From NCBI RefSeq assembly GCF_008042275.1, contig NZ_RDBK01000043.1:3866863-3906188 (forward strand): DNA of 39,326 nucleotides. The letters run 5' to 3'. Of the stretch, positions 33,007 to 39,326 are shown one piece after another (within the stretch, counting starts at the first letter, position 1; every line of letters starts with the position of its first letter). This DNA comes from Streptomyces sp. OR43 (GTDB lineage Bacteria; Actinomycetota; Actinomycetes; Streptomycetales; Streptomycetaceae). The notes under the pieces are model-generated. The model did not search any database. It was given only the letters and a program-made list of their open reading frames with translations, and had not been told where the DNA came from. The position numbers were made by a program, and so were the translations under genes.

Positions 33007-33026
33007 AGTGAACGCAAGCGTTCACT
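33007..33026. promoter_or_regulatory. TetR operator 2, near-perfect 20-base palindrome
   Basis: AGTGAACGCA paired with AGCGTTCACT, 9 of 10 pairs. It shares AGTGAACG...CGTTCACT with operator 1; centres are 48 bases apart. It is well placed for control of the divergent tetR gene. Confidence 0.8.
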
Positions 33027-33187
33027 GAATCCTTCGTCGGCGTGCCGTGTCCGTGTCCACCGCCCGGCCGGGGCCTGCTCAGTCCCGCGCCGATCCGTTG
33101 CGACGCCCGCTCCGCCATTGACCGCCCGGTTCCGAGCACCGGCCGGCCGGCGCGGGCGTACCGACCTGTTCCGATGGAGAGAAGCTC

Positions 33188-33814
33188 ATGGTTACTTCGC
33201 GATCGGCAGCCGCCGCCCGGCAGCCGGTGGTGTCCCTGAGGCGCCGTGGACCCGTGCTGGAACGCGCGATCCTCGATGCCGCGCTGGAGCGGCTGAGTAC
33301 GGTCGGCTGGACCGGGCTGACGATGGAGGGCGTCGCGGCCGGTGCCCAGACGGGCAAGGCCGCGATCTACCGGCGATGGTCCTCCAAGGAGGACCTGGTC
33401 GCGGAAGCGCTGCGCAGCGCCCTTCCGGCGATCGGTGACGCGCCGGACTACGGGAACATCCGCGAAGACCTCTACCAGCTGTGCTGCGGGCTCCGTGACG
33501 CCATGCTTTCCAAGTCGGGCTCGGCGCTGCGTGCCGTCCTTCACGAATGTGATGCCGATACGGCGGAACGGTTCCAGTCGGTGATCCTGAGCGGCGTGAT
33601 CGGGCCGACGACCGCTCTCATCAGAGAAGTCGTGAGCAGGGGGGTCGACCGCGGTGAGGTGCGCGCCGATGCGCTGCGCGGGATGGCCTTCGACGTCATT
33701 CCCGCGATGATGATGTACCGCAGCAAGGTGTGCGGAAGCGAATGGACCGACGGGGACATCGCCGACCTGATCGATCAGGTCGCGGTCCCGTTCTTCAGCG
33801 CCGGCCCCCGCTGA
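33188..33814 (+). CDS. TetR-family transcriptional regulator
   Basis: A 208-residue regulator. The N-terminal HTH (about 22-68) reads RGPVLERAILDAALERLSTV, then WTGLTMEGVAAGAQTGKAAIYRRWSSKEDLVAEAL, with the TGKAAIYRRW recognition helix typical of TetR. The rest is a helical ligand and dimer domain of the TetR_C_11/16 type. Start ATG 33188 follows GGAGAGAAG. It is divergent from the DHA2 exporter and should bind the AGTGAACG-type palindromes at 32959 and 33007, repressing both genes. The inducing ligand is unknown. Confidence 0.92.
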   Translation: MVTSRSAAAARQPVVSLRRRGPVLERAILDAALERLSTVGWTGLTMEGVAAGAQTGKAAIYRRWSSKEDLVAEALRSALPAIGDAPDYGNIREDLYQLCCGLRDAMLSKSGSALRAVLHECDADTAERFQSVILSGVIGPTTALIREVVSRGVDRGEVRADALRGMAFDVIPAMMMYRSKVCGSEWTDGDIADLIDQVAVPFFSAGPR

Positions 33815-33882
33815 GCGTCCGCCGCCGAGCCCTGCGACAGGAGGCAGGCAGTGCCTCGCGGCCGAGCTCGTGCGGGCGTTTC

Positions 33883-33920
33883 CCGTCTCCGTCCGGTGAC
33901 CCGGAGCCGGACGGAGACGG
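33883..33920 (+). terminator. Terminator after tetR
   Basis: A perfect 14-base stem (CCGTCTCCGTCCGG with CCGGACGGAGACGG), 10-base loop, about 70 bases beyond the tetR stop. Confidence 0.75.
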
Positions 33921-33961
33921 CCCGGGTACGCCCCGGGGTGTTCTCGGCGCCCCCATCGGCG

Positions 33962-33977
33962 TACGCTGGCTGACGCC
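33962..33977 (+). promoter_or_regulatory. -10 box ahead of rnhB
   Basis: TACGCT at 33962-33967 lies 10 bases before ATG 33978, with no Shine-Dalgarno site; a very short or absent leader is likely. Confidence 0.4.
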
Positions 33978-34688
33978 ATGCCGTACGAACCACCCACGCA
34001 CACCGTCGAGCGCTCACTGCGCGCCACCACCGGTGCCAAGACCGTCGCCGGTGTCGACGAGGTCGGACGCGGAGCGTGGGCGGGACCGGTCACCGTGTGT
34101 GCCGCGGTCACCGGCCTCCGTAAGCCTCCCCCCGGACTCACCGACTCCAAGCTGATCAGCCCGAAGCGCCGCGCGGAGCTCGCGCCGCTGCTGGAGCGCT
34201 GGGTCACCGCGTACGCCCTCGGCGACGCCACACCGCAGGAGATCGACGAGCTCGGTATGACCGCAGCGCTCCGGCTCGCCGCTGTGCGGGCCCTGGAGGC
34301 GCTGCCGGTGCGGCCCGACGCGGTGATCCTGGACGGCAAACACGACTACCTGGGCCTGCCCTGGCAGGTGCGCACGGTCATCAAGGGCGACCAGTCCTGC
34401 GTCGCGGTCGCCGCGGCCTCGGTCATCGCGAAGGTCCGCAGGGACGCCGTGATGGCCGAACTGGGCGCGGAAACCGGCGAGTACGCGGACTTCGCCTTCG
34501 ACGCCAACGCCGGTTACCCGTCCCCTGTGCACAGGGCCGCGCTGGAGGAGCGGGGCCCCACGGCCCATCACCGCCTCTCGTGGTCCTACCTCGACGCGCT
34601 GCCCAGGTGGCAGCACCTCAAGAAGGTCCGCTTCTCCGCCGAGGCGGCCGCACTGGAAAGCGGGGGCCAGCTCGGCTTCGACTTCTGA
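33978..34688 (+). CDS. rnhB: Ribonuclease HII
   Basis: Removes RNA from RNA-DNA hybrids and nicks at single ribonucleotides in DNA. The 236-residue protein shows the DEDD metal site: Asp27 and Glu28 in AGVDEVGRGAWAGP, Asp119 in VILDGKHDYL and Asp138 in IKGDQSCVAVAAASVIAKVRRD. The GYPSPVHRAALEERGPTAHHR stretch is also typical. Length is normal. It has a short-leader promoter and is followed by a gene in the same direction about 60 bases on. It lies in a repair-linked stretch together with the RecQ-like helicase. Confidence 0.95.
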   Translation: MPYEPPTHTVERSLRATTGAKTVAGVDEVGRGAWAGPVTVCAAVTGLRKPPPGLTDSKLISPKRRAELAPLLERWVTAYALGDATPQEIDELGMTAALRLAAVRALEALPVRPDAVILDGKHDYLGLPWQVRTVIKGDQSCVAVAAASVIAKVRRDAVMAELGAETGEYADFAFDANAGYPSPVHRAALEERGPTAHHRLSWSYLDALPRWQHLKKVRFSAEAAALESGGQLGFDF

Positions 34689-34748
34689 TCGCGCACATGT
34701 GCCCACCCGCCGATGCTTCGTGCGTCGGCGTTTGATAGACAACCACCC

Positions 34749-35369
34749 ATGCCTCTCATCCCCGAGGAGCCTCAGATTCACGAGAGCGTCCAGGGTCCCC
34801 GCGCCACCACGGCCACCGGCCGTACCGCGTCGACCCCCCGTCCCGTACCCGGTCCGCGTTCCGCGGCCATGCCGCGCCCCGGTCGTCCGGGTCCCGGCCC
34901 CGCGAGGCCCGCGCCCCCGGCGCCGCGCCCGCAATCCACCTCCGGCCGGCCCCAGGCGGCCCGTCCGGAGAATCGTTCCGCACCCCAGCTTCAGGTGATC
35001 CCCGCCGCTGCCGACGGTGCGCTGGATGCCGCCGACGAGGCGGTGGATCTGCTGCTCGACTCCGGTCGCGCACCCGGAGACATCCTGGTGCTCACCACCG
35101 GTGAGCAGCACCCGTGGGCGACGCACGAGCTCTCCTTCGGCGAGGGTGCCTACTGGGCCCAGCACGAAGCGGGCGAGGACGTGTTCTTCGCCGGTGCCGC
35201 GGCGGTGGACCGTCTGAAGCCACGGCCGGTGGTGATCATCGCGGTCAACGGTACCGATGACGACGCCGCCGAGCGTGCGCTGACTGCGGCGCAGGGCCGC
35301 GCCGGAGCCCTGTTGATCGTCTGCGGCGATCCGCAGCGGATCAACTCCGTGCTCGGCGCGGGTGTCTGA
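34749..35369 (+). CDS. Protein resembling the C-terminal part of a UvrD-like helicase
   Basis: A 206-residue protein not clearly assignable. Residues 1-75 are Pro/Arg/Ala-rich low complexity (RPVPGPRSAAMPRPGRPGPG). The remainder reads DAADEAVDLLLDSGRAPGDILVLTTGEQHP, then EDVFFAGAAAVDRLKPRPVVIIAVNG and AAQGRAGALLIVCGDPQRI. This recalls the final helicase motifs of UvrD/AAA-type helicases (DILVLTTG; VFxGTVxxFKGLERPVVVLAV; LSRARDLLVVVGD), but the Walker A and B half is absent. The sequence comparison is by memory. Start ATG 34749 gives MPLIPEEP; an in-frame start at 34713 has no support. Confidence 0.7.
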   Translation: MPLIPEEPQIHESVQGPRATTATGRTASTPRPVPGPRSAAMPRPGRPGPGPARPAPPAPRPQSTSGRPQAARPENRSAPQLQVIPAAADGALDAADEAVDLLLDSGRAPGDILVLTTGEQHPWATHELSFGEGAYWAQHEAGEDVFFAGAAAVDRLKPRPVVIIAVNGTDDDAAERALTAAQGRAGALLIVCGDPQRINSVLGAGV

Positions 35370-35628
35370 GCCGGACCGGATATGACGTAGCAGCGGGCAC
35401 GTGAGCCCGGGCCGGAGCGCATCGATGATGTGCTGCGGCCCGGACAGGTGCGATGTGCCGCTGCCCGGAGGCCGGAGTCCTTGCCCCGGTGACTGGCGCC
35501 CCGGTGGCCGTTCGCCGGAGACGTGCTGCCGGCCTGTGGTGACCCGGCTGCCCGTGAGGGTGGCCGGGCCTGCGGCCCGGCCGGGCAGTCAGCCGAGGCC
35601 CGGTCAGGGGAGCCGCCTGCGGCTGGGC
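35370..35628. other. Short convergent intergenic stretch with terminator
   Basis: No gene is supported in these 259 bases. The main structure is the hairpin at 35548-35588. Confidence 0.4.
35548..35588. terminator. Two-way terminator between convergent genes
   Basis: GGCCGGGCC-TGC-GGCCCGGCC (35562-35582) forms a perfect inner stem, extended by CTGCCC (35548-35553) with GGGCAG (35583-35588) across an 8-base bulge. Confidence 0.7.
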
Positions 35629-36258
35629 TCAGCGAGCCGCGGTGCGGTGCAGCGCCTGGACCGCACCGCCGCCCGTGCGCACGGGGCCGGGATCCTGGTC
35701 CCGCGCGGCGTCGGCGAGGGAAGCCGGCTGCGACGCGGAGTGGGGACGACGGCCGCCGCGGCCCTCCCCGAGCACCTGCCAGCCGCCACGGGTCAGCGTG
35801 ATGTACGCGCCGCACCGCAGCCCGTGGAGAGTGCAGGCATCCCGCAACCCCCACATCCAGGCTCCGTCCTCCTCCGTCCAACGCTCGTCCCCCTCACGGC
35901 AGTAGAGCAGTACCGCGGTACGCACGGGGGTACGGCGGCGAAGATCGTGCGGAATCACCCGGCGCAGGTGCGCCAGCAGGGCGTTACGGAACTCCCAGCC
36001 GTCCGCCGACACCGAACGACGGGCGAACGAGGCGCTGGCCGTCAGACGTTCCTCGTGATCGAGCACAGCGACGACGGCGGTCTGCGGGGTCGGCCGATGC
36101 CTTGAGTGCAGGCCGCTGACCACCTCGCGCGGGCTGCGCAGCAGGGGTATGCCCGCTGCCGCCCACTCGGCCGGTTCGAGCATTCTGGCAAGGCGGTTGG
36201 CGGAGTCTGTGGCCGGCGACATCGACGTGGCTGCGGACGGAGCGAATCCGAAGGTCAC
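35629..36258 (-). CDS. Conserved hypothetical protein
   Basis: A soluble protein of about 209 residues I cannot place in a family. The middle (PTPQTAVVAVLDHEERLTASASFARRSV then FRNALLAHLRRVIPHDLRRRTPVRTAVLLYCREGDERWTEEDGAWMWGLRDAC) alternates beta and helix and vaguely recalls RadC/JAB folds, but I see no HxHx(n)SxxD metal motif. The last 40 residues are Arg/Ala-rich. It starts at GTG 36258-36256 (TFGFAPSAATSM), with GGGAGG just 3 bases upstream, a tight spacing; ATG 36222-36220 would be an alternative. The frame itself opens at 36366. It lies between the RecQ-like gene upstream and a two-way terminator. Function unknown. Confidence 0.7.
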   Translation of the reverse strand: MTFGFAPSAATSMSPATDSANRLARMLEPAEWAAAGIPLLRSPREVVSGLHSRHRPTPQTAVVAVLDHEERLTASASFARRSVSADGWEFRNALLAHLRRVIPHDLRRRTPVRTAVLLYCREGDERWTEEDGAWMWGLRDACTLHGLRCGAYITLTRGGWQVLGEGRGGRRPHSASQPASLADAARDQDPGPVRTGGGAVQALHRTAAR

Positions 36259-36476
36259 GGTCCTCCCTTCGCATACGCGCCCACGATGCGGGCAGAGTCG
36301 AATGAGGGCGCGCCGCAGCACAGCCCTTCCGGGCCCGCGAAAAGACCGTGCGGGGAGCGAGTCCAATTCTTCCTGGCGTATCGGCAGGCGGCAACGAGCA
36401 ATTGGCGCAGCTGACGGTAATCAGCTGGAATGACACGGATATCCCTGCCCAGTCCGGCACCGGATGACGCCACCCG

Positions 36477-38648
36477 TCACGCCTGAACAGCGAGGACCAG
36501 CGGAAACACGCCGCCCGCCCCGGCCTGCCGCAGAAGCCGGGCCGCCACGGCCAGGGTCCAGCCGGTGTCCGAGCGATCGTCCACGAGCAGGACGGGACCT
36601 TCCACCGCTGCCAGGGCCTCGGCCAGCTCGGGACCCACGACGAGCCGCTCGTGCAGGGCCCGGACCCGCTGGGCGCTGTTGGTCTGGGAGATCCGGGCTC
36701 CATCGGCTCCCGGGGCGTAGCCGACACTGCCCAGCAGAGGCATGCGTCCGACCTCGGCGATGCGGTTGCCGAGTGACTCGATGAGCTGGGGCCTGCTGTG
36801 GGAGGCCACGGTGACCACACCCACCGGCCGGGGGACCGGGTTCACCGCACCGGCCGCCCAGCCCCCCGGGCCCCGCGCCCAGTCGGCCAGCACGGTCACC
36901 ACGGCTTCGGCCACGTCGTCCGGCACCGGAGCGTCGGGCGACTGCGCGGCCAGCAGGGGGCGGAGCCTGTTGCCCCAGCCGATGTCGGAGAGGCGGCCCA
37001 GCGCCCTGCCGGTACCGGACAACTCGCCTGCCGGGATTCGCCCCTTGAGGTCGACCCCCACCGCGGCGAGACCGGTCGGCCACATCTTGCGGGGCTCCAC
37101 CTCGACGCCGGGCCGGCCGAGCTCGCCCCGCGCGGTGTCCAGGGCGGTCGTGGAGACGGCCTCGTCGAAGCGGGCGCCGGCACAGTTGTCACAACGTCCG
37201 CAGGCCGCCGCCTCCTCGTCGTCCAACTGGCGGCGCAGGAACTCCATCCGGCAGCCGTCCGTCGTCGCGTAGTCGCGCATCGCCTGCTGCTCGGCCGCCC
37301 GTTGGCGCGCCACCCAGGCGTACCGCTCGGCGTCGTAGATCCAGGGCTCGCCCGTGGCGATCCATCCGCCCTTGACGCGGCGCACCGCGCCGTCGACGTC
37401 GAGCACCTTGAGCATGGTCTCCAGGCGAGTGCGGCGCAGGTCGACCAGGGGTTCCAGAGCGGGCAGCGAGAGCGGGCGCCCAGCCTGGGCGAGCGCGTCG
37501 ATCGTGCGCCGCACCTGTTCCTCCGGAGGGAAGGCGACCGATGCGAAGTACTGCCAGATCGCCTCGTCCTCCTTGCCAGGAAGCAACAGGACCTCGGCGT
37601 GTTCGACGCCGCGGCCCGCACGGCCGACCTGCTGGTAGTACGCGATGGGGGAGGAGGGCGAGCCCAGGTGGACGACGAAGCCCAGGTCGGGCTTGTCGAA
37701 TCCCATACCCAGCGCGGAGGTCGCCACCAGGGCCTTGACGCGGTTGGCCAGCAGATCGTCCTCCGCCTGCTGCCGGTCGGCGTTCTCGGTACGGCCGGTG
37801 TACGAGGCGACGGTGTGCCCGCACTGACGGAGATACGCGGTGACCTCCTCGGCCGCCGCGACCGTCAGGGTGTAGATGATCCCCGAACCGGGGAGCTCCT
37901 TGAGGTGGTCGCCGAGCCATGCCAGCCGGTGTGCGGCATTGGGCAGTTGCAGCACACCGAGACTCAGGCTCTCCCGGTCCAGCGGGCCGCGCAGGACGAG
38001 CGCGTCCGTCCCCGCGCCGGTGCCCAGCTGTTCCGCGACGTCCGCGGTCACACGGGCGTTCGCGGTGGCGGTGGTCGCGAGGACGGGCACGCCCGCGGGC
38101 AGATCGCCGAGCATGGTCCGCAGCCGCCGGTAGTCGGGCCGGAAGTCGTGGCCCCAGTCGGAGATGCAGTGCGCCTCGTCGACCACGAGCAGTCCGGTCG
38201 CGGCGGCGAGCCTGGGCAGGACCTCGTCCCGGAAATCCGGATTGTTGAGCCGCTCGGGGCTGACGAGCAGCACATCCACTTCACCGGCGGCCACCTCGGC
38301 CTGCACGGTGTCCCACTCCTCGGTGTTGGAGGAATTGATCGTCCGCGCACTGATCCCGGCCCGGGCCGCGGCCGCCACCTGGTTGCGCATCAGCGCCAGC
38401 AACGGGGAGACGATCACGGTGGGCCCGCCGCCCTGCGCGCGCAGCAGCGAGGTCGCGACGAAATACACCGCCGACTTTCCCCAGCCGGTCCGCTGGACGA
38501 CCAGTGCTCTGCGCTTGTCGGCGACGAGCGCTTCGATGGCCCGCCACTGGTCCTCACGCAGCCGGGCAGTGCCGGAGGTGTCCCCGACGAGTCGTGCCAA
38601 TACGGAATCGGCCGAAGCCCTGAGCTCTGCACGGTCTGCGTTGGTCAT
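36477..38648 (-). CDS. RecQ-family helicase fused to a phosphoribosyltransferase-like domain
   Basis: A 723-residue protein. Residues 25-370 are the SF2 motor: Q-motif LREDQ (30-34), Walker A QRTGWGKSA (52-60), DEAH (157-160), ATTATA, SALGMGFDKPD and QQVGRAGRG. A RecQ zinc module follows, with C-x16-C-x2-C-x2-C (in CRMEFLRRQLDDEEAAACGRCDNC). No HRDC domain is present. Instead the last 130 residues hold VVTVASHSRPQLIESLGNRIAEVG and VLLVDDRSDTGWT (686-698), which resemble the ComF-type PRPP-binding loop DDxxTTGxT. The motor Walker A is RTGWGKS, not PTGGGKS. Start ATG 38648 is chosen because the protein then begins near the helicase; the frame runs open to 38978 through the divergent gene. Confidence 0.9.
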   Translation of the reverse strand: MTNADRAELRASADSVLARLVGDTSGTARLREDQWRAIEALVADKRRALVVQRTGWGKSAVYFVATSLLRAQGGGPTVIVSPLLALMRNQVAAAARAGISARTINSSNTEEWDTVQAEVAAGEVDVLLVSPERLNNPDFRDEVLPRLAAATGLLVVDEAHCISDWGHDFRPDYRRLRTMLGDLPAGVPVLATTATANARVTADVAEQLGTGAGTDALVLRGPLDRESLSLGVLQLPNAAHRLAWLGDHLKELPGSGIIYTLTVAAAEEVTAYLRQCGHTVASYTGRTENADRQQAEDDLLANRVKALVATSALGMGFDKPDLGFVVHLGSPSSPIAYYQQVGRAGRGVEHAEVLLLPGKEDEAIWQYFASVAFPPEEQVRRTIDALAQAGRPLSLPALEPLVDLRRTRLETMLKVLDVDGAVRRVKGGWIATGEPWIYDAERYAWVARQRAAEQQAMRDYATTDGCRMEFLRRQLDDEEAAACGRCDNCAGARFDEAVSTTALDTARGELGRPGVEVEPRKMWPTGLAAVGVDLKGRIPAGELSGTGRALGRLSDIGWGNRLRPLLAAQSPDAPVPDDVAEAVVTVLADWARGPGGWAAGAVNPVPRPVGVVTVASHSRPQLIESLGNRIAEVGRMPLLGSVGYAPGADGARISQTNSAQRVRALHERLVVGPELAEALAAVEGPVLLVDDRSDTGWTLAVAARLLRQAGAGGVFPLVLAVQA

Positions 38649-38697
38649 ACCCCCATGCAACCCGATGGGTACGACAAACCGCGAACGACCGCGCGGT

Positions 38698-38722
38698 CCC
38701 TGTGGATAAGTTATCCACAGGG
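38698..38722. promoter_or_regulatory. Inverted pair of DnaA boxes between recQ-like and DUF4192 genes
   Basis: TGTGGATAA (38701-38709) and TTATCCACA (38711-38719) form two perfect consensus DnaA boxes back to back around one G. The symmetry extends three more bases on each side (CCC/GGG), giving a 25-base palindrome. It lies about 50 bases from the start of the leftward helicase and about 40 bases from the rightward DUF4192 start. Confidence 0.8.
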
Positions 38723-38759
38723 GGTCGCGGAAATTGTCCGCCCGGGGGACGGTCATCCC

Positions 38760-39326
38760 ATGAACAAGCACCACGAATCCACCGGACCGTCCGACGAGCA
38801 GCAGATCACCTTGCGAGGGCCGGCCGAGCTGGCCGACGCCCTCCCGTATCTCATGGGGTTCCATCCGAACGACAGCGTGGTCATGGTCGCGCTGCACGGC
38901 GGGCGCGGCCGTTTCGGCGGGCGTCTGAGGCTCGGGATCCCGCAGTCCGCGCACGAGTGGCCTTCGGTTGCCGAGCAACTCGCCGAGTGCCTGATCAAGG
39001 GGAGCGAGCGGCGCGGCGGGCGACCCGATGCGATCGTGCTGTTCCTCTGCCAGGATCCGGCCGAAGGAGAAACGGGCAGCCAGACGATGGAGCGGCTTCG
39101 GCCCTTCGCCCAGCGGCTGCGAACCGCCTGTGGGGCGCTGGACGTGCCGGTGCTCGAAGCGCTCTGCATCTCCGGCGACCGGTTCTGGTCCTATGTCTGC
39201 CCCGACGCCCGCTGCTGCCCGGCCGAGGGCAATCCCCTGGCCATGCAGGGCACCTCGGTAATGGCGGCGGCAGCGGCGTACGCCGGCATCCAGGTACGGG
39301 GATCGCTGCGCGAGATGGAGTCCAGG
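38760..39326 (+). CDS. DUF4192 family protein (C-terminus cut by window edge)
   Basis: The frame starts at ATG 38760 and stays open for 189 codons to the window edge. It begins MNKHHESTGPSDEQQITL, then GPAELADALPYLMGFHPNDSVVMVALHGGRGRFGGRLRLGIP, which matches the DUF4192 family, as does SGDRFWSYVCPDARCCPAEGNPL. DUF4192 proteins are actinobacterial and of unknown function. The family is usually 350-450 residues, so roughly half is present. No clear ribosome binding site; GGGGGA is about 10 bases upstream. It is divergent from the RecQ-like gene with the DnaA-box palindrome between them. Confidence 0.85.
   Translation, partial: MNKHHESTGPSDEQQITLRGPAELADALPYLMGFHPNDSVVMVALHGGRGRFGGRLRLGIPQSAHEWPSVAEQLAECLIKGSERRGGRPDAIVLFLCQDPAEGETGSQTMERLRPFAQRLRTACGALDVPVLEALCISGDRFWSYVCPDARCCPAEGNPLAMQGTSVMAAAAAYAGIQVRGSLREMESR

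Noticed and set aside
36477..39326. Defence island around the RecQ-like gene
   Set aside because: Neighbours are rnhB, conserved core unknowns and DUF4192; no nuclease, restriction or abortive infection gene is present.

Overview
The window is high-GC actinobacterial chromosome, almost certainly Streptomyces. Third codon positions are strongly G/C-biased, GTG starts are common, TANNNT -10 boxes often sit a few bases from the start codon, and the gene order miaA-dapF-rshA-hflX ... lexA-nrdR-nrdJ ... rnhB-recQ-like is one I associate with the streptomycete core chromosome. No tRNA, rRNA, insertion sequence, prophage or CRISPR array was seen. Both edges cut genes: a CsbD/MT0933-antitoxin-like gene on the left and a DUF4192 gene on the right.

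Left part (1-8680): housekeeping. miaA (tRNA isopentenylation), a small three-helix membrane protein, dapF (meso-diaminopimelate for cell wall and lysine), rshA (a RelA/SpoT-type protein with an intact HD hydrolase motif and a diverged synthetase half), a secreted M1 metallopeptidase and hflX (ribosome-associated GTPase) all read rightward. They end at a perfect 42-base palindrome that acts as a two-way terminator.

8695-11354: two leftward paralogous lipoproteins of the trypsin-like serine protease fold, with a shared Trp/Asp/Lys-rich N-terminal segment, each with its own signals. 11716-17736: a compact four-gene NRPS-independent siderophore (NIS) operon: class III diaminobutyrate-type aminotransferase, IucA/IucC synthetase 1, IucB/AlcB-like acyltransferase, IucA/IucC synthetase 2. 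It lacks the decarboxylase, N-hydroxylase and transport genes expected from the rhizobactin-type pathway, and no iron box is visible upstream.

17787-24807: DNA repair and nucleotide supply. A DinG/XPD-type Fe-S helicase, lexA (leftward, with a perfect SOS-box match in its upstream region), then nrdR and nrdJ (B12-dependent class II ribonucleotide reductase) behind two NrdR-like boxes spaced exactly 31 bases. 24909-31187: a mixed set of stress or unknown genes: TerD-like protein, DUF1152 protein, DUF4937 protein, histidine phosphatase, ADP-ribosylglycohydrolase, a tandem array of hairpin-forming 32-34-base repeats, and a large DUF4173 membrane protein.

31382-33814: a divergent DHA2/EmrB-type MFS exporter and TetR regulator with two 20-base palindromic operators between them. 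33978-39326: rnhB, a protein that resembles the detached C-terminal part of a UvrD-like helicase, an unknown protein, a RecQ helicase fused to a phosphoribosyltransferase-like domain, a back-to-back pair of perfect DnaA boxes, and the DUF4192 gene.

The least explained items are the RecQ-phosphoribosyltransferase fusion beside the inverted DnaA-box pair, the incomplete NIS siderophore operon, the orphan helicase-tail protein, and the hairpin tandem array. Nothing here amounts to a clearly new defence or biosynthetic system; these are candidates.
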